Assembly: GCA_036499165.1 (NCBI GenBank)
Contig: DASYEE010000041.1
Span: 1 to 64,000 of the forward strand
Source of the DNA: Galbitalea sp036499165
Lineage (GTDB): Bacteria > Actinomycetota > Actinomycetes > Actinomycetales > Microbacteriaceae
Reading direction: 5' to 3'
Length of the DNA stretch: 64,000 bases
The position numbers were made by a program, and so were the translations under genes. Under the pieces are notes generated by a model, which made no database searches, was not told the origin of the DNA, and saw only the letters and a program-made list of their open reading frames with translations. Shown piece after piece: positions 32,591 to 41,868 of the stretch. Each line of letters starts with the position of its first letter. The stretch's first letter is position 1.

Positions 32591-34078
32591 ATGAGCATTG
32601 TCGAGCACTGGATCAATGGCCAACTGGCGAGCGGCACCTCCACCCGCACCGCTCCCGTATACAACCCTGCGAAGGGCGAGGTCGCGCGCGAGGTGCGCCT
32701 CGCGACCACTGCGGATGTCGACACCGCAGTGCAGGTGGCGAAGGCTGCTTTCCCGGCATGGTCGGGCGCGTCGTGGGCCAAGCGCCAGCAGGTGTTGTTC
32801 GCGTTCCGCGAGATCCTAAACGCCCGCAAGGACGAGCTCGGCGCCATCCTCACCAACGAGCACGGCAAGGTGAGCTCAGACGCGGTCGGCGAGATCGCCC
32901 GCGGCCTCGAGGTCGTCGAGTTCGCGACCGCGATCCCGCACCTCGCCAAGGGTGAGTACAGCGAGAACGTCTCGACCGGAGTCGACGTCTACTCGATCAG
33001 GCAGGCGCTCGGCGTCGTCGGCATCGTGAGCCCGTTCAACTTCCCGGCCATGGTTCCGCTCTGGTTCTTCCCCATCGCGATCGCCGCAGGCAACACCGTC
33101 GTGTTGAAGCCGAGCGAGAAAGACCCGTCCGCGTCGCTGTGGATGGCTGCAGCGTTGAAGGAAGCCGGTCTGCCGGATGGCGTTTTCAACGTCGTCAACG
33201 GCGACAAGGAGTCGGTGGATGCCCTGCTCGACCACCCGGACGTCGCATCCATCTCGTTCGTCGGCTCGACACCGATTGCGAAGTACATCTACGAGAATGC
33301 ATCCAAGGCTGGCAAGCGTGTCCAGGCCCTCGGTGGTGCGAAGAACCACATGCTGGTGCTTCCGGATGCCGACCTCGACCTGGTCGCCGATTCGGCCGTC
33401 AACGCGGGGTTCGGCTCAGCGGGCGAGCGCTGCATGGCGATTTCTGTCGTCATCGCGGTCGAACCGGTCGCAGACGAACTGATCTCGAAGATCAAGGCGA
33501 GGATGTCTGGCCTGACGGTGGGCGACGGCCTGCGCGGCTGCGACATGGGTCCGCTCATCACGAAGGAGCACCGCGACAAGGTCGCCTCGTACATCGACGT
33601 CGCAACGAACGACGGCGCGGATGTCGTGGTCGACGGCCGTGGGATCGAGGTCGACGGTGAGGCCGACGGCTTCTGGCTCGGCCCCACGCTGATCGATAAG
33701 GTGCCGCTCGACTCCCGCGTCTACACGGAGGAGATCTTCGGTCCGGTGCTCTCGATCGTGCGCGTCGAGTCGTACGACGAGGGTCTCGCCGTCATCAACG
33801 CTTCTCGCTACGGCAATGGAACAGCCATCTTCACGAACGACGGGGGAGCGGCTCGCCGGTTCCAGCGCGAGGTGCAGGTCGGCATGGTCGGCATCAATGT
33901 GCCGATTCCCGTGCCGGTCGGCTACTTCTCGTTCGGCGGCTGGAAGGACTCCCTGTTCGGCGACGCGAAGGCGTACGGCCAGGCGGCCGTCGACTTCTTC
34001 ACCCGCGAGAAGGCGATCACCTCGCGTTGGCTCGACCCGTCGCACGGTGGCATCAACCTGGGCTTCCCCCAGAACTAG
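32591..34078 (+). CDS. mmsA: CoA-acylating methylmalonate-semialdehyde dehydrogenase
   Basis: This 495-residue aldehyde dehydrogenase superfamily enzyme converts (methyl)malonate semialdehyde to propionyl- or acetyl-CoA in valine, pyrimidine or inositol breakdown. The catalytic cysteine lies in GSAGERCMAIS and the cofactor region in GIVSPFNFPAMVPLWF, both typical of the MmsA/IolA group. SFVGSTPIAKYIY and LGGAKNHMLVLPDAD also fit. TAGAGT (32579-32584) ends 6 bases before the ATG, a leaderless start. No other inositol or valine genes are adjacent, so the pathway is open. Confidence 0.92.
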   Translation: MSIVEHWINGQLASGTSTRTAPVYNPAKGEVAREVRLATTADVDTAVQVAKAAFPAWSGASWAKRQQVLFAFREILNARKDELGAILTNEHGKVSSDAVGEIARGLEVVEFATAIPHLAKGEYSENVSTGVDVYSIRQALGVVGIVSPFNFPAMVPLWFFPIAIAAGNTVVLKPSEKDPSASLWMAAALKEAGLPDGVFNVVNGDKESVDALLDHPDVASISFVGSTPIAKYIYENASKAGKRVQALGGAKNHMLVLPDADLDLVADSAVNAGFGSAGERCMAISVVIAVEPVADELISKIKARMSGLTVGDGLRGCDMGPLITKEHRDKVASYIDVATNDGADVVVDGRGIEVDGEADGFWLGPTLIDKVPLDSRVYTEEIFGPVLSIVRVESYDEGLAVINASRYGNGTAIFTNDGGAARRFQREVQVGMVGINVPIPVPVGYFSFGGWKDSLFGDAKAYGQAAVDFFTREKAITSRWLDPSHGGINLGFPQN

Positions 34079-34662
34079 CCAGCGAGCGAAACCTGCGCAC
34101 CGATCGCGCCCAGTCGTGTGCCCGTGGCTGCGGCAAGTTGGGCGAGATCCTCAGAGTCGTGCCGCCTCGCGGCATGCACGATAATCGCGGCACAGGCTCG
34201 TGAATCGGCGAGCGCGTTGTGGTGCTCGAAGTCCTCGAAGCCGGCCGCCATTGCCGCCACCGGCAGGCGGTACGAGTCGAGGTGGTAGGTCTTGCGGGCG
34301 ATCTGCAGGCTGCACGCGTAGCTGAACGACGGGGTATCGACGAAGGTCGCGGCACACGCGCCGGAGATGACGCCCATGTCGAAGCCCGCGTTGTGAGCGA
34401 CGAGCGTGTCGCCGTCGGCGAAGGCGACCAGGTCGGGGAGTTGCTCCGTCCACAGCAGTGCGTCGACGACATCCACGGCCATGATTCCGTGGATTCTGGT
34501 GTTCCACTCCCAGAACTCGTCGTGGCCAAGCGGCGGCTTGATGAGCCAGTACGCCTCATCGACGACATTTCCGTCTCGCACCTTCACGAGCCCGACGGAG
34601 CAGGCTGACGCACTAGACGAGTTTGCGGTTTCGAAGTCGATAGCGGTGAAATCCAGGGGCAC
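34075..34662 (-). CDS. DEDDh 3'-5' exonuclease (DnaQ-like)
   Basis: This 195-residue exonuclease resembles the epsilon subunit of DNA polymerase III. Exo I is AIDFETANSSS, Exo II is LVAHNAGFDMGVI and Exo III is HHNALADSRACAAI, giving the D-E-D-D residues and the catalytic His. It is a free-standing domain, as in many actinobacterial exonucleases used in repair. GTG at 34662 is the start. The stop overlaps the mmsA stop region by 4 bases (convergent). Confidence 0.9.
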   Translation of the reverse strand: MPLDFTAIDFETANSSSASACSVGLVKVRDGNVVDEAYWLIKPPLGHDEFWEWNTRIHGIMAVDVVDALLWTEQLPDLVAFADGDTLVAHNAGFDMGVISGACAATFVDTPSFSYACSLQIARKTYHLDSYRLPVAAMAAGFEDFEHHNALADSRACAAIIVHAARRHDSEDLAQLAAATGTRLGAIGAQVSLAG

Positions 34663-34817
34663 GTTCCGATGTTCTCACGGGGGTCTGACCTCGCTCGGAT
34701 TGGCCACGCGATTCGTGTCACTGCGCGTTTGCCGCCCCAGTATCGGGGCGGTTGTGGACAAATACGACGACCGCCGCTCGTGCACCGATAGGGTTTGGGT
34801 CGATCCAGGGAGCCCCA

Positions 34818-37304
34818 TTGTCAGATTTACCCGAAACACAGCCCACCACCACCGACGCTTCAGCGCCAGCGCACGTTCCGTCACGGACGAAGCTCATCGC
34901 AGTTTCGATCCGCTCCGACATCGTCGGTCTCGCCCCACGGTACGGGCGCGCTGCCGTGGAGTCGCTGCTGACCTACGCCGCGGCCTGGGTGCTCGGACTG
35001 GTGATCACAATCCTGTTCCTGCTCGCGTCTGAGGGCGCGCCAAATGGGGGATGGTTCTTCGAGTTTCCCGGCCAACTCGTCGGACTCGGGGTGTTCGGGC
35101 TCCTGAGCGGAGGCAGCACGATTTTCGGGATATCGCTGTCCGCAACGGTCGCATTCCTTCCCCTGGTCATGACGGCAATGGTCGTGGTGGGATCAGTCAT
35201 TCTCGCTCGACGAAACGAACGCGCTCTCCCGACGTCGAAAGCCCAGCGCTGGATCCTGTCGATCGCCAACTCGGTGGTGTTTGCGATCGTCACACTCGTG
35301 GTCGCGCTCGTGCTGCCGATAGTTTCCACCTCCGCTGCAGTTCCGAACCCGCTGTTCGCTCTCCCGGCGATCACTGTCACGCTGTCAACGGCCTCTTTTA
35401 CTCTCGTCCTCGGATCGATCGTGATCGTCACCGCGGCATCGCTGCTCGGCCGCCGGAGCGTCGCGCATTCCCTCATTCCGGTGCAGCCCATCGGTGCCGT
35501 TCGCCGGGTCATCCGCGCGACCGCTCCGGTATCGCTGCTGTATACGGTCGTGGCTGGCGTCATCATCACGGTCGTCGGCGCTATCGTGCTGATCGCTCAG
35601 GGCGCCGCATCATCGTTGCTGAGCCTGCCCTTGTCTGTGCCGCTCGTTGTGGCCAACGGCCTCGCGCTCGTCAACTTCTCCAACGTCGGCATCACGGGTT
35701 CCGGCGTGCCGCTCCTGACCTCAATCGGTCAATTTCCGACCAGCATCTGGCTGCCGAGCAGCGCCGTGCCGATCTGGGCCGTGTGCCTCGCTGTCATCGT
35801 CAACCTCGTCCTCATCGCTCTGGTCGGGATCGCGCTCCACCTTCGCCGTCGTGTTCGCGCGACCGGTTCCGGCTGGGCTACGACGATCGTGACATTCGCT
35901 CTCCTCGGTGTCGTGCTTTCACTTGTTGGCAGCATCTCCGTCTGGACCCATATCGACGCATCCGGGCTCTCTACGGCGCTCCAGGGAGCTCTCGGGTCTG
36001 GTTCCTCCGGCACAGGAGGCCTTGCAGGACTCGGCAGCGCGGCGCTCGGCTCGCTCGGGTCGATTCAGCTGACTTTTGGGCCGGCCCTGTGGACCTTCCT
36101 GGCGTTCGCGATCGTTGGCGCGCTTGTTGAGGTCAGTGCCAGCTATCTTGCGCCAGCGATCGCTCCTGCGATCCCCGCCGGTTCGCTGTCGGCCACCAGC
36201 CGCTTCCTTGGCAGGTTCGGCGTCCCTCTTCTGATTGCACCCGAGACGGTGGAGAGCGAGGATGAAGCCGCTGCTGCGCCATCCACTGCTGCAGCCCCTA
36301 TGAGTGCAGCGGCCAGGAAGCGACTGAAGCTCGGCCTCATCGTCGGCGGTGGGGTCGTTGCCGTGGTCGTGCTCGCATCCGTGGCCATCGCGATTCTCGG
36401 TTCCACCGTCTTCGCGCAAGACAGGCAGGTTCGCGCGTATCTGGATGACATCGTCGGCGGGCACGCTGCCCAGGCGATTCGTGACGGTCACATTTCCGCG
36501 AGCGGCAGCACGTCAGCGCTGTTGACCGACTCCGTTCTCGCACACACCAAGGGCCGCATCACGTCGTACACGGTCACCGGCACGACAACCTCAGGTGACC
36601 AGGGCACCGTAACGGTCCAGGAGACCCAGGGCGGCCATGCTTCGACCGTGCAATACTCGCTCCACAAAACTGGCTCGGTATTTCTTTTCTTCGGCGACTG
36701 GAAGCTCGATCCGGTGCCGGTGCAGAAAATCTCCGCCGAGCTTTCTCCGGGTGTGACGGCTATCGCCATCAACGGGGCGACTGTTTCGGTGTCGAGTGCC
36801 GAGCAGGCACAAGGGGTCGTCGAGATTCCCGCGTTCCCGGGCGTCTACCGACTGGGGCTCGGTGGCGACACCAAGTGGTTCACGGCAAAGCCGGAGACCA
36901 CCACGGTTGCGGCAGGCGGCCTCGCCCAAACGAATGCTGTCTCGATCGAAGCGAGGCCAAGCGCGGCGCTGAAGACGGAGGTGACGAGCCAGGTCACGAC
37001 ATTCCTCGACGCGTGCGCCGCAAAGGCAGAGATCTCGCCATCGGGCTGCCCGTTCGAGTACTTCGGCATTGGAACCGTCTCTCATGTCAAGTGGAAGGTC
37101 GCCAGCGTGCCCTCGCTGACCATCGGGTCGGATGACGGTAAGACCTGGGGAGTGACATCCGACGCGGGTGAGGCGGGCGTCTCGTTCGATGACGACTTCT
37201 TCGGCGAGACCGATCATGAGACCGATTCGACGCAGTATTACGTCTACGGCACGATCAGCTTCGCGACGGGCAGTCCGGTGTTCACATACAACGACGGGTT
37301 TTAG
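34818..37304 (+). CDS. large multi-pass membrane protein of unknown function
   Basis: This 828-residue protein is not one I recognise. About ten hydrophobic helices span residues 45-480. A Glu/Ala-rich loop and another helix follow (about 505-530, GLIVGGGVVAVVVLASVAIA), then an extracytoplasmic C-terminal region of about 290 residues rich in Thr/Ser. That region contains VRAYLDDIVGGHAAQAI, like the start of a DUF4878-type stress domain, and two late cysteines (LDACAAKAE and SGCPFEYF). TTG at 34818 is chosen because AGGGAG (34807-34812) lies 5 bases upstream. A surface or envelope role is inferred from the layout. Confidence 0.62.
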   Translation: MSDLPETQPTTTDASAPAHVPSRTKLIAVSIRSDIVGLAPRYGRAAVESLLTYAAAWVLGLVITILFLLASEGAPNGGWFFEFPGQLVGLGVFGLLSGGSTIFGISLSATVAFLPLVMTAMVVVGSVILARRNERALPTSKAQRWILSIANSVVFAIVTLVVALVLPIVSTSAAVPNPLFALPAITVTLSTASFTLVLGSIVIVTAASLLGRRSVAHSLIPVQPIGAVRRVIRATAPVSLLYTVVAGVIITVVGAIVLIAQGAASSLLSLPLSVPLVVANGLALVNFSNVGITGSGVPLLTSIGQFPTSIWLPSSAVPIWAVCLAVIVNLVLIALVGIALHLRRRVRATGSGWATTIVTFALLGVVLSLVGSISVWTHIDASGLSTALQGALGSGSSGTGGLAGLGSAALGSLGSIQLTFGPALWTFLAFAIVGALVEVSASYLAPAIAPAIPAGSLSATSRFLGRFGVPLLIAPETVESEDEAAAAPSTAAAPMSAAARKRLKLGLIVGGGVVAVVVLASVAIAILGSTVFAQDRQVRAYLDDIVGGHAAQAIRDGHISASGSTSALLTDSVLAHTKGRITSYTVTGTTTSGDQGTVTVQETQGGHASTVQYSLHKTGSVFLFFGDWKLDPVPVQKISAELSPGVTAIAINGATVSVSSAEQAQGVVEIPAFPGVYRLGLGGDTKWFTAKPETTTVAAGGLAQTNAVSIEARPSAALKTEVTSQVTTFLDACAAKAEISPSGCPFEYFGIGTVSHVKWKVASVPSLTIGSDDGKTWGVTSDAGEAGVSFDDDFFGETDHETDSTQYYVYGTISFATGSPVFTYNDGF

Positions 37305-37366
37305 GCCAGGCGGCCGCGTCTTCTTCGCCCGGATTCGCGCCAGGTCGGTCGTCGTACGCTGGAGTG

Positions 37367-38110
37367 GTGACGAGTGACGGGGTAAAGGCGCGGCAGGCAG
37401 CATCCTTCGATCGGGCCGCGGAGGTCTATGAACGCGCGAGACCGGAGTATCCGGCGGAGGCGGTCGACTGGCTGGTTCCGAGTGGTGCGAAAGCTGTGCT
37501 CGACCTTGGTGCGGGAACCGGAAAGCTGACGCGCGCCCTGGTGGCGCGGGGACTCGAAGTCTCAGCGGTCGATCCGTCGCCGAAGATGCTCGAGCAACTG
37601 AGCGCCGCCATCCCGGGAGCGAGCGTGCAGGAGGGAACGGCGGAGGACATCCCGCTCGGCGATGCCAGCGTCGATGCCGTGCTTGTGGCACAGGCCTGGC
37701 ATTGGGTCGACCAGGATGTCGCTCTCCCGTCGGTCGCGCGTGTGCTGAAACCCGGTGGCACGCTCGGTCTCGTGTGGAACATCCGCGACGATCGCGTCGA
37801 CTGGGTGCGCCAGCTGACGGATGCCATGCACGCGGCCAATGCCGAGGTTTTCCTGGCGACCGGGAGCATCCGGCACGACGGATTCTCCCCTGTCGAGACC
37901 GCGGTCTTCGAGTGGTCGCGGGACTTCACCCGGCCGGAGCTCATCGAGTTGCTGCGATCGCGCAGCTACTACATCACCGCATCGCCCGATGAGCAAGCGA
38001 GCCTGGAGGCCGCGGTCAACGAACTGCTCGACACGCACCCGGATCTCGTCGGTCGCGACCATTGGACGATGCCGTACGTGACCCAGTGCTTCCGGATGCG
38101 CGTCGCATGA
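37367..38110 (+). CDS. class I SAM-dependent methyltransferase
   Basis: This 247-residue methyltransferase (Methyltransf_11 type) shows motif I as VLDLGAGTGKLTRAL, the acidic post-I residue in VSAVDPSPKML, and motif IV around VDAVLVAQAWHWVDQD. The early tract SFDRAAEVYERARPEYP is common in small-molecule methyltransferases. GTG at 37367 sits 6 bases after TACGCT (37355-37360); GTG at 37364 is adjacent. The stop overlaps the HAD gene start (ATGA). The substrate is unknown. Confidence 0.85.
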   Translation: MTSDGVKARQAASFDRAAEVYERARPEYPAEAVDWLVPSGAKAVLDLGAGTGKLTRALVARGLEVSAVDPSPKMLEQLSAAIPGASVQEGTAEDIPLGDASVDAVLVAQAWHWVDQDVALPSVARVLKPGGTLGLVWNIRDDRVDWVRQLTDAMHAANAEVFLATGSIRHDGFSPVETAVFEWSRDFTRPELIELLRSRSYYITASPDEQASLEAAVNELLDTHPDLVGRDHWTMPYVTQCFRMRVA

Positions 38111-38871
38111 GCAATTCCACCGACACACTGCTCACCGCGACGGATGTGCGGCCCGTCGCCGCCGTGCTCATCGATCTCGACAGCACCATACTCGATGAGG
38201 CATATGTCGCCCGTGCCAGCTACGCGGCCTGTCTCGTCGTCACGAGCGAGCGGCCCGACATCGACCCGGTTGCGCTCGCGCAAGCGAACTTCGAGTCGTG
38301 GATGGGGTATTGGCCGAAGGCCGAGATTCCGTGGATTCTCGGGCAGTTGGGAACCGATGAACTGCGCTTCGAGACCTGGCGGCGAACGTTCGAGCGTTTC
38401 GACGTCAGCGATTCCGCGTTCATCCGGCACGTCGCCCAGCTGCATTATGAGATCGAACTCGGTGAGTACCGGGCGTTCGAGGATGTCGCGGTGATCCTGG
38501 ACTCCGCGGCAGCGAACGGTGTGAAGACCGCGGTCGTGACCAACGGTGCATCTGACACCCAGCGTGAGAAGCTGCGAATTTTGGGGCTCATCGACAGATT
38601 CGACGCGCTGATCGTGTCCGCGGACACGGCGGTGGCGAAGCCGGATCCCGGCATCTTCGAGCGGGCACTCTCCGAACTCGGGGTGTCGGCGGCATCCACG
38701 GTTCATGTCGGCGACAGCCTCAGGTCGGACGTCGGCGGCGCCATCGCCTCCGGAATCGGCGCCGTCTGGCTCAACCGGGAAAACGCCGCGCGCGGCGAGG
38801 ATGACCCGGTGCCGGACCTTGAGGTCGCGTCACTGGTCGAGGTCGCCGCGCTGTGGGAGGCGGCAGGGTAG
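38107..38871 (+). CDS. HAD-superfamily phosphatase
   Basis: This 254-residue HAD hydrolase has the nucleophile motif LIDLDSTIL (Asp-x-Asp), motif II AVVTNGASD, the lysine in VAKPDPGIFERAL and motif IV VHVGDSLRSDVGGAI. The large helical cap between motifs I and II places it near YjjG, haloacid dehalogenase-like and N-acylneuraminate phosphatase-like enzymes. ATG at 38107 overlaps the methyltransferase stop. Its end abuts a truncated Nudix gene on the other strand. Confidence 0.82.
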   Translation: MSNSTDTLLTATDVRPVAAVLIDLDSTILDEAYVARASYAACLVVTSERPDIDPVALAQANFESWMGYWPKAEIPWILGQLGTDELRFETWRRTFERFDVSDSAFIRHVAQLHYEIELGEYRAFEDVAVILDSAAANGVKTAVVTNGASDTQREKLRILGLIDRFDALIVSADTAVAKPDPGIFERALSELGVSAASTVHVGDSLRSDVGGAIASGIGAVWLNRENAARGEDDPVPDLEVASLVEVAALWEAAG

Positions 38872-38884
38872 CGGTCGCCGCGCG

Positions 38885-39187
38885 CTACCCGGCGAACAGG
38901 TTCAGCGCCGCCCACTGTACGAGGATGACCGTGTGGGAGGCCAGGTCGTACAACATGATCGTCGCGCCGTTGCCGCGGTCGTAGGTCTCTCGCTGCTGGG
39001 TGGTCCATTCGCCATCGCGGCGCCGGTAGTGCAGCGTGCTGCGGCGAAGCACGTGCCAGCCGTTCGAGACCACCTCCACCCGATCGACCCGCACATTGGG
39101 ATTGCGGTCGAGGCCGATGCCGACCTTGTCGAGGTCGGTGCGGCCCCGGTCGTCTGGGATCGTGGTGCCGGGGACTGGGGTGCTCAC
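38885..39187 (-). pseudogene. truncated NudK-like Nudix hydrolase (N-terminal fragment)
   Basis: This 100-residue reading frame contains the characteristic NudK beginning: SNGWHVLRRSTLHYRRRDG then QRETYDRGNGATIMLYD and VILVQ. In intact NudK-type GDP-mannose or ADP-sugar pyrophosphatases this is followed by the Q-F-R step and the Nudix box, about 90 more residues. Here VILVQ is followed by an unrelated short tail (WAALNLFAG) and a stop, 13 bases from the end of the HAD gene. No other frame continues the domain. The catalytic Nudix box is absent, so it is inactive as a hydrolase, though a short protein could still be made. Confidence 0.7.
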
Positions 39188-39251
39188 GAACTCAACTCCA
39201 GGTTTCGGGCGGGGCGGGCGCTGCCTTCGCTGCCGTACTCGCCCTCACGAA

Positions 39252-39271
39252 AAAACTTTCGACAAAGTTTT
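39252..39271. promoter_or_regulatory. perfect A/T-rich palindrome upstream of the HNH gene
   Basis: AAAACTTT (39252-39259) and AAAGTTTT (39264-39271) form a perfect 8-bp inverted repeat around CGAC. It lies in an unusually A/T-rich stretch for this genome, between the Nudix remnant and the DUF222/HNH gene, 76 bases before the HNH start. It is either an operator or a hairpin. Confidence 0.5.
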
Positions 39272-39347
39272 GGGAAATTGGCGGATTCCTGTGGAAAACC
39301 AAGCGAATCGGCGTCGGAATGTCGGAGGCTTCCTGTCGACTTAATTC

Positions 39348-40676
39348 ATGGCAAATCGACCGGTCTTCGAGCCCCGCGAGGTGGGCTTCCCGCGCGCGTT
39401 GCCCGACGTGCAGCCCGACGTGCAGGCTCACGACATGCAGCCTCACGACATGCTCAGCGTCGTCGTCGGCATCGACCGCGAGATCAACCGGCTGATCGCC
39501 GCTCGCACTCATGCTCTCGAGCTGGCACATCGGGAGGCGGAGGAGCGCTCCTTGTCGGGCGCGCGGTCGTTGGGCGGGGGCGGTCTCGAGCAGGGGCTTG
39601 GAGAGCGTTCATTCCGCGCCGAGGTCGCCACGGCCCTGCGTATGTCCGAGCGCGCAGCGGAAAACCTGATCGCCCACGCGCGCATCCTCTGTTCCGATCT
39701 TCCGGCGACGCTTGGCGCACTCGGAGTCGGCACGATCTCGTACCGCCACGCGACGATCATGGTCGACGAGTCGCTTGGGCTCGACGAGCTCAGCCGTAAG
39801 CGACTCGAACGAACTGTGCTCGACACGGCGTCGACGTTCACGCCGCCGAAGTTCGCGCGGGTTGCGCGAATGGCTCGCGAGCGAATGAACCCCGAGTCGA
39901 TCGTCGGTCGCCAGGCCAAGGCGCGTGACGCCCGCGGGATCGCGCTCGACGACCACCGCGACGGCGTTTCGAGCCTCACCGTTACTCTCGCATCCGCGTC
40001 GGCGCACGCGATCTTTGCCCGGCTGACCGGGGCGGCGCACCAGCTGCGTCTCGCTGACGACGATCGCACGCTGGATCAGCGGCGAGCGGACGTGTTCGTG
40101 GCCGTGATGCTTGCGAAGTCGGGGGCCCTCCCGTTCGCGGTCGTGCCCGACGAAGCAGACAGCGAGGAGTTCACGGCGTGGTTTCGAGGGATTGCGGCTC
40201 AGGTGGTCGTTTCTGTGCCCGTACTCACGTTGCTTGGCCAGTCGAACGAGCCAGGGATGCTGGATGGCCGTGTGCCCATCGATCCGGAGACGGCCCGAAA
40301 CCTCGCGGGCACCGCAAAGAGCTTCATCCGCATCCTGACCCATCCGGAGACAGGAGCGACGCTCTCGGTTGGCCGGCGACGGTACAAGGTGCCGAAGGAT
40401 CTCACAACCTACTTACGAATAAGGGATCTCACCTGCAGATTCCCGGGCTGCTCGATGGGGGCGGCCCGTTGCGATATCGATCACACCCTCGACTGGCAAT
40501 TCGAGGGCGCAACCTCGCACGACAATCTGGCTCACCTGTGCCGAGGGCACCACACTCTCAAGGGCGCGAGCGAATGGAGCGTTCGGCAGGCGGCCGAAAC
40601 CGCGGGCGTTCTGACGTGGCGGGCGCCGAGCGGGCGAGAGTATGTGAGCTATCCCGAGGATCCGGTCGGGCATTGA
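39348..40676 (+). CDS. DUF222 / HNH endonuclease domain protein
   Basis: This 442-residue protein has the DUF222 region (about residues 35-330) and a C-terminal HNH domain: LTCRFPGCSMGAARCDIDHTL, then LAHLCRGHHTLK. The Cys pairs can bind a structural zinc and the DIDH histidine supports metal-dependent cleavage. Such proteins are abundant, often multi-copy, in Micrococcales and their role is unsettled (selfish nuclease, mobile element component or DNA repair). ATG at 39348 has no clear ribosome binding site. Surrounding decayed sequence (the Nudix remnant) suggests local rearrangement. Confidence 0.85.
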   Translation: MANRPVFEPREVGFPRALPDVQPDVQAHDMQPHDMLSVVVGIDREINRLIAARTHALELAHREAEERSLSGARSLGGGGLEQGLGERSFRAEVATALRMSERAAENLIAHARILCSDLPATLGALGVGTISYRHATIMVDESLGLDELSRKRLERTVLDTASTFTPPKFARVARMARERMNPESIVGRQAKARDARGIALDDHRDGVSSLTVTLASASAHAIFARLTGAAHQLRLADDDRTLDQRRADVFVAVMLAKSGALPFAVVPDEADSEEFTAWFRGIAAQVVVSVPVLTLLGQSNEPGMLDGRVPIDPETARNLAGTAKSFIRILTHPETGATLSVGRRRYKVPKDLTTYLRIRDLTCRFPGCSMGAARCDIDHTLDWQFEGATSHDNLAHLCRGHHTLKGASEWSVRQAAETAGVLTWRAPSGREYVSYPEDPVGH

Positions 40677-40757
40677 GCTCCCGGTGCAGCCGCATCGCAC
40701 AGCGACCAACGCCCGGTCCGCCCGGTCCGCCCGGCCCGCACGGTACCCTTGACCCTC

Positions 40758-41831
40758 GTGGCTCTCACTATCGCGATCGTCGGACTTCCTAACGTCGGCA
40801 AGTCGACGCTCTTCAACGCACTCACCAAGAACACGGTTCTCGCCGCCAACTATCCGTTTGCGACGATCGAGCCGAACGTCGGTGTGGTCAACCTCCCCGA
40901 CCCACGACTCGACAAGTTGGCTGAGCTGTTCCACAGCGAGCGCATCCTGAGCGCGCCGGTGTCGTTCGTCGATATCGCGGGCATCGTGAAGGGTGCATCT
41001 GTGGGCGAGGGGCTCGGCAACAAATTCCTGGCGAACATCCGCGAGGCCGACGCGATCGCACAGGTTGTCCGCGGGTTCGACGATCCGGATGTCGTGCACG
41101 TCGACGGCAAGGTCGACGCCGCCAGCGACATGGAGACAATCAACACCGAGCTGATCCTGGCCGATCTGCAGACCCTCGAGAAGGCGGAGTCCCGCTACGA
41201 GAAGGAGCTGCGCGCGAAGAAGATCACGCAGGCAACCGTGGATGCCGCGGCCGCCGCCGTGAAGTGGTTGAACGATGGCAAGCCGCTGTCGGCGTCATCC
41301 ATCGATCTCGAGCCGATCCGCGAACTCGGGCTCCTGACATCCAAGCCGTTCATCTACGTCTTCAACGTCGATGAGGCAGTTCTGACGAGCCCTGAGCGCA
41401 AGGCCGAGCTCGAGGCTCTCGTTGCTCCCGCTCACGCGGTCTTCCTCGACGCGAAGCTCGAATCGGAGCTGATCGACCTCGATGCAGAGGATGCCGCCGA
41501 ACTGCTCGCGTCCACGGGCCAGGAGGAGAGCGGCCTCGACCAGCTCGCCCGCATCGGCTTCGACACGCTCGGCCTGCAGACTTACCTCACGGCGGGTCCG
41601 AAGGAGTCGCGCGCCTGGACCATCCACAAGGGCTGGAAGGCCCCGCAGGCGGCAGGCGTCATCCACACCGACTTCGAGAAGGGCTTCATCAAGGCCGAAG
41701 TCATTTCGTTCGATGACCTCATCGAGACGGGTTCGATCGCCGAGGCTCGCGCCCACGGCAAGGCCCGCATCGAGGGCAAGGACTACGTGATGCAGGACGG
41801 CGACGTGGTGGAGTTCCGGTTCAACAACTAG
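40758..41831 (+). CDS. ychF: redox-regulated ribosome-binding ATPase YchF (Obg-like)
   Basis: This 357-residue P-loop protein of the Obg/OLA1 family binds ribosomes. Walker A is GLPNVGKSTLF, switch II region VDIAGIVKGAS, and the N-K-x-D motif is altered to FNVDE as in ATP-preferring YchF. The C-terminal TGS-like domain is present, ending in VMQDGDVVEFRF. GTG at 40758 is 8 bases after TACCCT and matches the usual family start; TTG at 40749 is in frame but less likely. It is the Rv1112 equivalent, following ispH at a distance in the conserved order. Confidence 0.95.
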   Translation: MALTIAIVGLPNVGKSTLFNALTKNTVLAANYPFATIEPNVGVVNLPDPRLDKLAELFHSERILSAPVSFVDIAGIVKGASVGEGLGNKFLANIREADAIAQVVRGFDDPDVVHVDGKVDAASDMETINTELILADLQTLEKAESRYEKELRAKKITQATVDAAAAAVKWLNDGKPLSASSIDLEPIRELGLLTSKPFIYVFNVDEAVLTSPERKAELEALVAPAHAVFLDAKLESELIDLDAEDAAELLASTGQEESGLDQLARIGFDTLGLQTYLTAGPKESRAWTIHKGWKAPQAAGVIHTDFEKGFIKAEVISFDDLIETGSIAEARAHGKARIEGKDYVMQDGDVVEFRFNN

Positions 41832-41868
41832 CCAGCGTGCATCACATCTACGACCAGGAGGCTATGAA

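Noticed and set aside
34753..34761. TGTGGACAA, an actinobacterial-type DnaA box
   Set aside because: It is isolated, with no A/T-rich unwinding region or further boxes nearby.
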